The notes under the pieces are model-generated. The model searched no databases. It was not told the DNA's origin and was given only the letters and a program-made list of their open reading frames with translations. From assembly GCA_018365455.1 (NCBI GenBank), contig JAGZJZ010000021.1, positions 1 to 64,000 of the forward strand: 64,000 nt of DNA, written 5' to 3'. The stretch's first letter is position 1; every line of letters starts with the position of its first letter. The stretch comes from Clostridiales bacterium (GTDB lineage Bacteria; Bacillota; Clostridia; Lachnospirales; Lachnospiraceae). The position numbers and the translations under genes are program-made. This document shows, piece by piece, positions 9,453 through 16,323 of the stretch.

Positions 9453-10259
9453 TCAATCAGAAGGCGCTTCCACGATCAGAACCTGTACGCCGTTATTCTG
9501 CAGTGTTTCCAGCAGTTCTTTGGAAATGCCGGAATCGGTGATAAGGGTAAAGCCTTCTCTTAACCGGGTTAGCTGTACAAAGCTCTTTTTCCCAAACTTT
9601 GTAGAATCGGCAACTACCACGATATGTCTGGAAGATTCCAGTACCGCAGTAAAAGTACCGGCTTCAATATAATTATAGTTATAGATGATCCCGTTTTCAT
9701 CAATCGTGGCGGCGCCGATAAAGGCATAGTCAAAAGAAAAACTGCGGATCATATTTTCTGCAACATGTCCCACCGCATTGAGGGAGGGGAGAATCAGCTG
9801 GCCTCCGATTGAAATGACCGTATAATCCGGGTGGTTAGCCAATACCTGGGAGACACTTACATTATCGGTTACTAATGTAGCGGTGTCCAAGGAAAAGTTC
9901 ATCTGCAGTGCCATACAGTACAGGGTGGTGCCGGATGCAATATAGACAGAGCTGCATCCACTTCCGAGGCTGGCGCTGTGCAGATACCCGGATGCGGCAT
10001 GTCCCAGTGCCATTTTAAGATCATGATTGTTATTCAGCCTGGTCTGGAAGGGGGCATCACTAATTAAGGAAGCGGATGCCTGTACCAGAGTGGCGCCGCC
10101 GTGATGGCGGATTACTTTTTTATCATCTTCCAGTGCCTGGAGATCTCTTCGAATCGTCATATCGGACACATGAAATTCCGTACACAGTTCTAATACGCTG
10201 GCAGTGCCGTCGTGAAGACGCATGTATTCCAGGATTTGGTCAGTTCGTTTATTTTTCAT
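9453..10259 (-). CDS. DeoR-family transcriptional repressor
   Basis: Sugar-phosphate-responsive repressor of 268 residues, the usual DeoR length. The N-terminal winged helix shows the family signature (EYMRLHDGTASVLELCTEF, then VSDMTIRRDLQALE). The C-terminal effector domain is of the DeoRC type, with the IGAATIDENGI and VVADSTKFGKKSF blocks. It is transcribed away from the aldolase/dehydrogenase genes, so it most likely represses them and itself until a phosphorylated sugar (for example a tagatose or galactitol phosphate) accumulates. Two different pairs of direct repeats in the intergenic region are candidate operators. Confidence 0.9.
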   Translation of the reverse strand: MKNKRTDQILEYMRLHDGTASVLELCTEFHVSDMTIRRDLQALEDDKKVIRHHGGATLVQASASLISDAPFQTRLNNNHDLKMALGHAASGYLHSASLGSGCSSVYIASGTTLYCMALQMNFSLDTATLVTDNVSVSQVLANHPDYTVISIGGQLILPSLNAVGHVAENMIRSFSFDYAFIGAATIDENGIIYNYNYIEAGTFTAVLESSRHIVVVADSTKFGKKSFVQLTRLREGFTLITDSGISKELLETLQNNGVQVLIVEAPSD

Positions 10260-10387
10260 AGGGGCTTAAATTCCTCTCTTTTGATTCGATGTAAATGAGC
10301 CTGTTTTCCGCCTTGCAGACTGACAAAATAATCAGCACTGTCGCGGTAGTTTTTGGCTGGATAGAGTACAGGTTCGTGTCTTTAAAT

Positions 10388-10416
10388 ATTATAATATGAG
10401 ACAAATGAAAATACAA
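10388..10416 (-). promoter_or_regulatory. Promoter of the DeoR-family gene
   Basis: On the minus strand TTGTAT (10416-10411) is followed by 17 bases and TATAAT (10393-10388), about 130 bases upstream of the repressor start. The -10 element overlaps one copy of the ATAATATGARACAAA repeat at 10391-10405, which would permit autorepression. Confidence 0.7.
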
Positions 10417-10556
10417 GGGTATTCCAGGTATTTATGTTTGAAATCGAAAAAAATCAAACAAAAACATTGAAAATCCAGAAATGCAAAGGAATAAATATTG
10501 AAAAACAAACAGAAATATGTTTGAATGCGAAAAAAAATAACATAATATGAAACAAA
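10391..10556. promoter_or_regulatory. Candidate DeoR operators in the divergent intergenic region
   Basis: Two pairs of direct repeats occur in this 536-bp intergenic stretch (10260-10795). ATAATATGARACAAA occurs at 10391-10405, over the repressor promoter, and at 10542-10556, just before the aldolase -35 element. ATGTTTGAA-3 bases-GAAAAAAA occurs at about 10434 and 10517. The first of these also forms a TGTTTGA/TCAAACA inverted repeat. Placement at both promoters suggests a repressor looping across the region. Nothing else is recognised between the aldolase promoter and its start. Confidence 0.5.
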
Positions 10557-10562
10557 ATTTAC

Positions 10563-10592
10563 TTGACAAATACACACGTCTGTGATTATATT
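10563..10592 (+). promoter_or_regulatory. Promoter of the aldolase/dehydrogenase unit
   Basis: TTGACA at 10563-10568 and a TATATT/TTATAT -10 element around 10586-10592 are separated by 17-18 bases. Transcription would start near 10600, leaving a leader of nearly 200 bases. The second ATAATATGARACAAA repeat ends six bases before the -35 element. Confidence 0.75.
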
Positions 10593-10699
10593 AGGATATA
10601 AACATAACGAACATAATTCAGACATTTATTAAACATGAATTTTTACGGTGATTCCTATAAAAGTAAAATACGTTAGAGAAGGTTCTGGAGTGTATATAA

Positions 10700-10744
10700 T
10701 GCTTTCTGACAGATGTAGGGAATGATTTGCAAACACGCTCTAAG
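10700..10744 (+). repeat. Interspersed repeat copy 1 (aldolase leader)
   Basis: Contains TGCTTTCTGACAGATG (10700-10715) and CAAACACGCTCTAAG (10730-10744). The latter is the exact reverse complement of a 15-mer at 12791-12805, and the former matches 12811-12826 in 14 of 16 positions. It looks like one copy of a short genomic interspersed element lying in the 5' leader of the aldolase gene. Confidence 0.5.
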
Positions 10745-10795
10745 ATGAGGAATCCGGTTGGCACGCGCAGATAAGGCGCAGAATAGGAGGAAATT

Positions 10796-11647
10796 ATGCC
10801 ATTAGTTACAAGTAAGCAGATGTTGTTAGATGCTCAGGCTGGAGGGTATGCAGTAGGGGCGTTCAATGCGGAAAATATGGAAATGGTGCAGGCAATTGTT
10901 GCTGCCGCTGAGGAATTAAATGCTCCGGTAATGATACAGACAACACCATCAACCGTTAAATACGCAAGCCTTGACGCATATCTTGCCAATGTAGCGGCAA
11001 TTGCAAAAAAGGCAAGTGTACCGGTATGTATGCATCTGGATCATGGAAGCAGTTTTGAACTGGCAATGCAGGCACTTCGCACCGGATATACCTCTATCAT
11101 GATCGATGGTTCCCACAGTGTTTTCGAAGAAAATATTGCGCTTACAAAACGGGTAGTGGATGCCTGTGCACCATCCGATGTGCCGGTTGAGGCAGAACTT
11201 GGAAAAGTGGGTGGAAAAGAAGATGATCTGGACGGCGGAGCCGGCGGATATACCGTACCGGAAGAAGCAAAAGAATTCGTGGAGCAAACCGGTGTCGGTT
11301 CTCTGGCTGTGGCAATCGGAACGGCTCACGGAGTTTACTCCGGAATTCCAAAGCTGGATCTGGACCGCTTAAGCGAAATCCGTAAGCTGGTATCTATTCC
11401 GCTGGTACTGCACGGAGCATCCGGATTATCCGATGAGGCTGTACAGGAGAGTATTAATCGCGGTATCTGTAAAGTAAATTTCGCTACGGAACTTCGGATC
11501 GCATATACAGATGGTGTGAAAAAAGTGCTGGCTGATGCGCCGGATACCTTTGATCCGAAAAAATATGGTGCAGCAGGACGCGAAAATGTAAAACAACTTG
11601 TAATGAACCGTATAAAAGTATGCCACAGTGACGGGAAAGCAAAATAA
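10796..11647 (+). CDS. Class II ketose-bisphosphate aldolase (tagatose- or fructose-bisphosphate aldolase, GatY/KbaY-like)
   Basis: Zinc-dependent aldolase of 283 residues that splits tagatose-1,6- or fructose-1,6-bisphosphate into two triose phosphates. The family motifs are present: an AFNAEN start block, the MHLDHG zinc/catalytic region near residue 80, GTAHGVY near 180, and the LHGASG zinc-histidine block near 205, followed by KVNFATEL. Length and motifs fit the GatY/KbaY/FbaA group. The neighbouring galactitol-1-phosphate dehydrogenase-like gene and PfkB kinase favour tagatose-bisphosphate as substrate, but this cannot be settled from sequence alone. GGAGG precedes the ATG. Confidence 0.88.
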   Translation: MPLVTSKQMLLDAQAGGYAVGAFNAENMEMVQAIVAAAEELNAPVMIQTTPSTVKYASLDAYLANVAAIAKKASVPVCMHLDHGSSFELAMQALRTGYTSIMIDGSHSVFEENIALTKRVVDACAPSDVPVEAELGKVGGKEDDLDGGAGGYTVPEEAKEFVEQTGVGSLAVAIGTAHGVYSGIPKLDLDRLSEIRKLVSIPLVLHGASGLSDEAVQESINRGICKVNFATELRIAYTDGVKKVLADAPDTFDPKKYGAAGRENVKQLVMNRIKVCHSDGKAK

Positions 11648-11745
11648 GCAGAAAATTTAATAAATGGCTGGGAAAAATATAAGGAGAAGGGAAATGCCAC
11701 AGAATATTTTTCAGTCTGTTTTAAAGTGGCTAGAGGGTTTGAATC

Positions 11746-12795
11746 ATGAAAGCAGGAGTTGTATATGCCCAAAATGATATTCGTTATGATGATATTGAAA
11801 AACCATCTGCAGGACCGGGAAAAGTACTGATAAAAGTAAAATATACCGGTATCTGCGGTTCAGATGTGCCAAGAGTAAATGGAGATGCATGTCATTTCTT
11901 CCCGAATGTGCTGGGACATGAATTTTCCGGAACAGTTGAAGAGATCGGTGACGGAGTTACTTCTTTAAAGCCGGGTGACCGGGTAGCAGGTGTCCCCCTT
12001 GTTCCATGCATGAAGTGTGAAGACTGCCAGAAGGGGAATTATTCACTTTGCAAACACTACAGCTTTATCGGTTCCAGAGAATACGGCAGCTTTGCCCAGT
12101 ACGTAGTTGTACCGGAAAAAAATGCGGTTAAATTTGAAGATGAGGTAAGCTTTGAGCAGGGCGCATTTTTTGAACCGGCTACCGTAGCACTTCACGGTTT
12201 ACAGAGGTGTGATTATACAGGCGGGAAAACCGTGGCAATTCTGGGCGGCGGAACAATCGGGATGCTGACCATGCAGTGGGCCAAGATATTTGGTGCTGCA
12301 AAGGTCGTGGTATTCGATATCGCAAAAGAGCGCTTGGAACTGGGAACCCGTTTAGGCGCGGATGCAGTAATCAATACGCTGGAAGAAGATTACATACAGC
12401 AGGCAATGGCACTGACCGACGGTAAGGGATATGACTTTGTATATGAAACAGCAGGAAATACCATTACTATGAAAATGGCATTCCAGCTGGCAGCAAATAA
12501 AGCAGAGGTGTGCTTCATCGGTACCCCTACCAAAGAATTATCCTTTACGGTGAGTGAGTGGGAGAATATGAACCGGAAAGAATTTAAGCTTACCGGCTCC
12601 TGGATGTCCTACAGTGCACCATTCCCGGGGAAAGAATGGGAACTGACGGCACATTATTTCAAAACGGGTCAGTTAAAATTCGACGATTCTTTTATTTACA
12701 AGAAGCTGGGGCTCAGTCAGATCGCAGATGCTTTTGAAATGTTTAAGACACCAGGTGCGGTGAAGGGAAAAATTTTGATTGACAGCGAAGCTTAG
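11746..12795 (+). CDS. Zinc-dependent sugar-alcohol dehydrogenase, galactitol-1-phosphate 5-dehydrogenase-like
   Basis: Medium-chain dehydrogenase of 349 residues. The catalytic zinc residues lie in TGICGSDVPR and LGHEFSG with the downstream Glu (FFEPATVALHG). A structural zinc knot has the pattern C-x2-C-x2-C-x7-C near residues 88-102, and the Rossmann motif is AILGGGTIGM. The SDVPR and HYSFIGSREYG blocks are like those of GatD, which oxidises galactitol-1-phosphate to tagatose-6-phosphate. It follows the aldolase by 98 bases and precedes a PfkB kinase, completing a plausible galactitol/tagatose branch. No PTS components are in view, so the transporter must be elsewhere. The exact substrate is inferred from context. 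Confidence 0.85.
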   Translation: MKAGVVYAQNDIRYDDIEKPSAGPGKVLIKVKYTGICGSDVPRVNGDACHFFPNVLGHEFSGTVEEIGDGVTSLKPGDRVAGVPLVPCMKCEDCQKGNYSLCKHYSFIGSREYGSFAQYVVVPEKNAVKFEDEVSFEQGAFFEPATVALHGLQRCDYTGGKTVAILGGGTIGMLTMQWAKIFGAAKVVVFDIAKERLELGTRLGADAVINTLEEDYIQQAMALTDGKGYDFVYETAGNTITMKMAFQLAANKAEVCFIGTPTKELSFTVSEWENMNRKEFKLTGSWMSYSAPFPGKEWELTAHYFKTGQLKFDDSFIYKKLGLSQIADAFEMFKTPGAVKGKILIDSEA

Positions 12796-12826
12796 AGCGT
12801 GTTTGAATACTGCTTTCTGGCAGCTG
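12791..12826 (+). repeat. Interspersed repeat copy 2 (after the dehydrogenase gene)
   Basis: CTTAGAGCGTGTTTG (12791-12805) overlaps the stop codon of the dehydrogenase and is the exact reverse complement of 10730-10744. TGCTTTCTGGCAGCTG follows at 12811-12826. Weaker relatives of the CAAACACG core are seen near 16263 and, with a mismatch, near 48081. Confidence 0.5.
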
Positions 12827-12848
12827 CACGATATATCAAATAGGAAAC

Positions 12849-12880
12849 AGAAAGGCTGTGGCTATGTGCACAGCCTTTCT
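12849..12880 (+). terminator. Intercistronic hairpin before the PfkB kinase gene
   Basis: AGAAAGGCTGTG (12849-12860) and CACAGCCTTTCT (12869-12880) form a perfect 12-bp stem with an 8-base loop. The downstream run of T is short, so it is either a weak terminator that lowers kinase expression or an RNA-stabilising hairpin. Confidence 0.6.
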
Positions 12881-12938
12881 TATAGGAAAAATGATCAGTG
12901 AGGCAGGGATATCCGGCTGCACGGAACAGGAGGAAAAT

Positions 12939-13868
12939 ATGATCACAACAGTGACACTGAATGTAGCAGTTGATAAAGCTTATGTGGTAGATGAATTGAA
13001 AAAGGGAGAAGTTATGCGTGTAAAAACCTGCTCCAATACGGCAGGCGGGAAAGGATTAAACGTAGCTAAGGTAGCAAGTCTTTGCAAAGAAGAAGTGCTT
13101 GCAACCGGTTTTGTAGGCGGTCACAATGGTGCATATGTGGAAGAATTGCTGGAGGGATGCCAGGTAAAAAGCCAGTTTGTCCATGTAAAAGGGGAGACCA
13201 GAAGCTGTATCAATGTTCTGGCGGCAGATGGAAGTTCTACGGAATTCCTGGAACCGGGTGAGCCCATAGAACCTTCTGAAGCAGAAGCTTTTCTATGCCA
13301 GTTTAAGGAGATAGCAGAGAAAAGTGAGGTTGTTACCATTTCAGGAAGTGTCCCAAAAGGGGTAGGGATCAACATTTATGGAAAGCTGATTGATATGGTA
13401 AAGGCAGCGGGACATAAGGTAATCTTGGATACAAGCGGAAAGCTATTGGAAGAAAGCATTAAGTCGTGTCCCACCATGATCAAACCCAATGACGACGAAA
13501 TTGAAGCATTGCTGGGAGTGCCAGTCACAAACAGAGAAGAGATTATTGCCGGTGCCACAAAGCTTCGGGAAATGGGAATACCAATGGTAGTGGTTTCTCT
13601 TGGCAGTGAGGGGGCACTGTTAGTTACCAAAGAAGGTGTCTACCACGGAAAACCCCCGAAACTGGAAGTTGTGAATACGGTGGGATGCGGGGACTCTATG
13701 ACAGCGGCATTTGCCGTGGGACTATTCAGAGGTTATGATTCCGAAGAGATGCTCAGATATGCAGTGGCAGTATCCGCTGCAAATGCTTTAACCATGAAGA
13801 CAGGAAGCTTTCTGGAAAAAGATATGCAGGAGATACTGCCACGGGTAGAAGTCAAAAAGATATCTTGA
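12939..13868 (+). CDS. PfkB-family kinase (1-phosphofructokinase / tagatose-6-phosphate kinase)
   Basis: Sugar-phosphate kinase of 309 residues in the LacC/FruK branch of the PfkB family. It shows the N-terminal TLNVAVDKAY start, the GGKGLNVAK sugar-binding motif and the C-terminal NTVGCGDSMTAAFAVG block carrying the catalytic Asp and anion hole. The ATG at 12939 is preferred over the upstream 12858 start because it follows an AGGAGG ribosome site. The 12858 start lies inside a hairpin and adds a non-homologous tail. It probably phosphorylates tagatose-6-phosphate (or fructose-1-phosphate) to the bisphosphate cleaved by the upstream aldolase. Confidence 0.85.
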   Translation: MITTVTLNVAVDKAYVVDELKKGEVMRVKTCSNTAGGKGLNVAKVASLCKEEVLATGFVGGHNGAYVEELLEGCQVKSQFVHVKGETRSCINVLAADGSSTEFLEPGEPIEPSEAEAFLCQFKEIAEKSEVVTISGSVPKGVGINIYGKLIDMVKAAGHKVILDTSGKLLEESIKSCPTMIKPNDDEIEALLGVPVTNREEIIAGATKLREMGIPMVVVSLGSEGALLVTKEGVYHGKPPKLEVVNTVGCGDSMTAAFAVGLFRGYDSEEMLRYAVAVSAANALTMKTGSFLEKDMQEILPRVEVKKIS

Positions 13869-13882
13869 CTAACGTATTTAAT

Positions 13883-14482
13883 TTAGAAAAAATGGATCGC
13901 ATGGATCATGCCGGCGGTTCCAATACTGTAGGCGGCGATCACCCAGGGCTTTCCAAGAAGGATAATCGTTGTAAATTTCTTCCAGTGCATCCGGGTGAGC
14001 CCGGCGATAAAACAGAGGAGATCATCTGGAGCAGCCGGAAGGAATATAGCAAGCATAAAAAAGATATCGAATTTCTTTCCTTTCTCCAGCCAGGATGCGT
14101 ATTTATCGTATGTTTTATCACTTACAAATTTTTTGACAAAGTCAATTCCGTATCTGCGGGCAATGATAAAGGCAAGGATGGAACCGATGCACATGCCGAT
14201 ATAGCTATAAACGAATCCCATAACTGGTCCGAATACCAGGGCGCCTACAATACAGGTTACGAATCCGGGAAGAACAGGTATTACCACCTGTAATGCCTGA
14301 ATAAACATAAATACAAGCGGTCCCCACAAGCCAAGACCCTTTATAAAAGCAGTCAGAGATTCTTTTGATTCAAAAATGCCTGCGCGGTACCCATATACCG
14401 CAAATATGATACAGAGGACAACGGTCAGCACGGTTATCATATTTGTTATAAGGGGAATGTGATTCTTTAATTTTTCAGCCAT
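13883..14482 (-). CDS. TVP38/TMEM64 (VTT/DedA-like) family membrane protein
   Basis: Integral membrane protein of 199 residues with five or six hydrophobic stretches and the SNARE-associated/VTT domain layout. A long second helix contains FIQALQVVIPVLPG, re-entrant glycine-rich loops follow (VGALVFGPVMGF, IGSILAFIIARRYG), and the block FLPAAPDDLLCFIAG ends the domain. Related proteins are involved in lipid scrambling, but the role here is unknown. It converges on the PfkB kinase gene with only 14 bases between stops. AAGGAGATC precedes its ATG. Confidence 0.85.
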   Translation of the reverse strand: MAEKLKNHIPLITNMITVLTVVLCIIFAVYGYRAGIFESKESLTAFIKGLGLWGPLVFMFIQALQVVIPVLPGFVTCIVGALVFGPVMGFVYSYIGMCIGSILAFIIARRYGIDFVKKFVSDKTYDKYASWLEKGKKFDIFFMLAIFLPAAPDDLLCFIAGLTRMHWKKFTTIILLGKPWVIAAYSIGTAGMIHAIHFF

Positions 14483-14538
14483 AGCGGATCTCCTTGTTTC
14501 GTTTCTATTTATTCTTACAAATGCAATGTATTCTTATG

Positions 14539-14567
14539 TTAATATATGTCCGATCAGTTTCTGTAAA
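14539..14567 (-). promoter_or_regulatory. Promoter of the VTT-domain membrane protein gene
   Basis: On the minus strand TTTACA (14567-14562), a 17-base spacer and TATTAA (14544-14539) lie about 57 bases upstream of the start codon. This fits a vegetative promoter. Confidence 0.6.
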
Positions 14568-14725
14568 GTCTTGACTTATTATAGTAGCTTTTGTTTTTTA
14601 AGCCAGAATATGTGAATGTTATTTATTAAATATAGAATATATCATAAATGTTAAGAATCACTGGATGTAATTCTTAAAAAATCCTGACAAAGTTGTAAAG
14701 AATCTAATAAGTTTTTACCATATGC

Positions 14726-14776
14726 AGAACAACCTCACGGAACAGTTAAATACTGGAAGTAGAGGTTGTTCTTTTT
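14726..14776 (+). terminator. Orphan rho-independent terminator
   Basis: AGAACAACCTC (14726-14736) and GAGGTTGTTCT (14762-14772) form a perfect 11-bp stem with a 25-base loop, followed by CTTTTTG. It works on the plus strand, where no gene ends nearby. It either stops read-through from the kinase gene ending at 13868 or ends an unrecognised small RNA. The rest of 14483-14833 shows no gene. Confidence 0.6.
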
Positions 14777-14833
14777 GATATAAAATGCATTGACATGAGA
14801 CGGACAGGATTTAAAAAAAGTATAAATTCCCTA

Positions 14834-14862
14834 TTGACATTTTCTGCGTTTCTACCTATAAT
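14834..14862 (+). promoter_or_regulatory. Consensus promoter of the KDPG aldolase / KDG kinase operon
   Basis: TTGACA at 14834-14839 and TATAAT at 14857-14862 with a 17-base spacer match the vegetative consensus exactly. Transcription from about 14869 gives a leader of roughly 390 bases that runs through the whole tandem repeat array. Confidence 0.85.
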
Positions 14863-14920
14863 GCAATTAAAGGTATCGTAATTCAAAACGTAGTTTCATA
14901 ATATGAAATTATTCGTAAGG

Positions 14921-15230
14921 CAAACGCAGAATGAAGCGTATTACAAAGTGTAAAGTAAAGAGCAAAAAAAGCGTAAAATGTAGCATAAAACAAAGCGTAT
15001 AACAAAGCACAGAACAAAGAATAAAATGAAGCACAAAACAAAGCGCAAAACATAGCGTAGTGCAACGCACAAAATAAAGCATAAAATGAAGCACAAAACA
15101 AAGCGCAAAATAAAGCATAAAATGAAGCACAAAACAAAGCGCAAAATAAAGCATAATACGAAGCACAAAACAAAGCACAAAACAATGCGTAGTACAAAGC
15201 GCAAACCAAAGCGTAAAACAAAATACAAAT
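14921..15230 (+). repeat. Tandem array of about 26 degenerate 12-nt A-rich repeats
   Basis: The stretch tiles into units with the consensus YRAAGCRYAAAA, 24 of 12 bases and two (the first and fifth) of 11 bases. A 36-base higher-order unit of three 12-mers is exactly duplicated at 15075-15110 and 15111-15146. The plus strand carries very few T residues, so the leader RNA should be largely unstructured. Because 12 is a multiple of three, the minus strand is open in several frames, giving meaningless Cys/Phe/Leu-rich repeats. The array ends about ten bases before the AGGAGG of the aldolase gene. Confidence 0.9.
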
Positions 15231-15259
15231 TAAGATCTATAATGAGGAGGATTTAAATC

Positions 15260-16222
15260 ATGAATGAAATTTTAAAAGAGATTTCCAAAATGGGAATTGT
15301 ACCGGTAATCGCATTAGATGACGCAAAAGATGCAAAACCACTGGCACAGGCACTCTGCGAAGGAGGACTTCCATGTGCGGAAGTGACATTCCGTACAGCA
15401 GCAGCAGAGGAGTCTATCCGTATAATGGCACAGGAATTTCCGGAAATGCTGGTAGGAGCGGGAACCGTGCTGACTACGGAGCAGGTAGACCGTGCAGTTG
15501 CAGCAGGTGCGAAATTTATCGTAAGCCCGGGATTGAATCCAAAAGTAGTAAAATACTGTGTGGATAAAAACATTCCCATTACACCTGGAACCTCAAGTCC
15601 TACCGATATTGAGCAGGCCATTGAGTTAGGTCTGGAAGTCGTTAAATTTTTCCCGGCAGAGGCGTCCGGCGGTCTTGCCAAAATCAAAGCTATGGCTGCC
15701 CCTTATGTAAATATGAAGTTCATGCCAACAGGCGGCATTAATGCAAAGAATCTGATAGATTACTTAAACTTCCCCAAGATTATTGCCTGCGGCGGAAGCT
15801 GGATGGTAAGCAAAGATATGATCGCAGCAGGGGAATTTGATAAAATAAGGGATATGACAAAAGAAGCAGTGACCGCAATGCTTGGTTTTGAACTGGCACA
15901 TGTTGGGATCAATGCTGCTGATCAAGATGAAGCTGTGAATACAGCAGCTTCATTCGAGCAAATCTTTGGATTTGCAAAGAAGGCTGGCAATTCTTCTGTC
16001 TTTGCCGGCAGTGCAGTGGAAGTGATGAATACACCAGGCTATGGTACCAACGGGCATATCGCAGTCAAAACCAATTACATCGACAGGGCAGTTTACCATT
16101 TGGGCAAACAGGGCGTTATCTTCAATGAAGAATCAGCAAAACGTGATGAAAAAGGAAACTTGATCGCGATTTATTTAGAAGGCGAGTTTGGCGGATTTGC
16201 AGTACATTTAGTGAGAAAATAA
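15260..16222 (+). CDS. KDPG/KHG aldolase with C-terminal VOC-like domain
   Basis: Residues 1 to about 210 are a class I 2-keto-3-deoxy-6-phosphogluconate/4-hydroxy-2-oxoglutarate aldolase: PVIALDD start, catalytic Glu in CAEVTFRT, AGTVLT, and the Schiff-base Lys in VVKFFPAE. It yields pyruvate and glyceraldehyde-3-phosphate (or glyoxylate). About 105 extra residues follow, starting at LAHVGINAAD and ending EGEFGGFAVHLVRK. They look like a vicinal-oxygen-chelate (glyoxalase-type) half-module, making the protein 320 residues instead of the usual 205-215. The function of the extension is not known. AGGAGG at 15245-15250 fixes the start. The KDG kinase that makes its substrate is 100 bases downstream. 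Confidence 0.88.
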   Translation: MNEILKEISKMGIVPVIALDDAKDAKPLAQALCEGGLPCAEVTFRTAAAEESIRIMAQEFPEMLVGAGTVLTTEQVDRAVAAGAKFIVSPGLNPKVVKYCVDKNIPITPGTSSPTDIEQAIELGLEVVKFFPAEASGGLAKIKAMAAPYVNMKFMPTGGINAKNLIDYLNFPKIIACGGSWMVSKDMIAAGEFDKIRDMTKEAVTAMLGFELAHVGINAADQDEAVNTAASFEQIFGFAKKAGNSSVFAGSAVEVMNTPGYGTNGHIAVKTNYIDRAVYHLGKQGVIFNEESAKRDEKGNLIAIYLEGEFGGFAVHLVRK

Positions 16223-16323
16223 GAGCAAATCCATAGATTTTTGCGAACCCTAATATAGAATTTTTCAAACACGTTATCCATACAGGTTTACTATTCAGAT
16301 TAAATTTACGGAGGAAATAAAAT

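Noticed and set aside
13865..14293. 142-codon plus-strand frame opposite the VTT membrane protein gene
   Set aside because: It is antisense to a well-supported membrane protein gene and its translation has no recognisable features.
14883..15228. Overlapping minus-strand open frames of about 90-110 codons rich in Cys, Phe and Leu
   Set aside because: They are by-products of the 12-nt tandem repeat, open in several frames at once because the unit length is a multiple of three; no ribosome site and no plausible protein.
14921..15230. CRISPR array
   Set aside because: Repeat units are directly adjacent 12-mers without unique spacers, and no cas gene is present.
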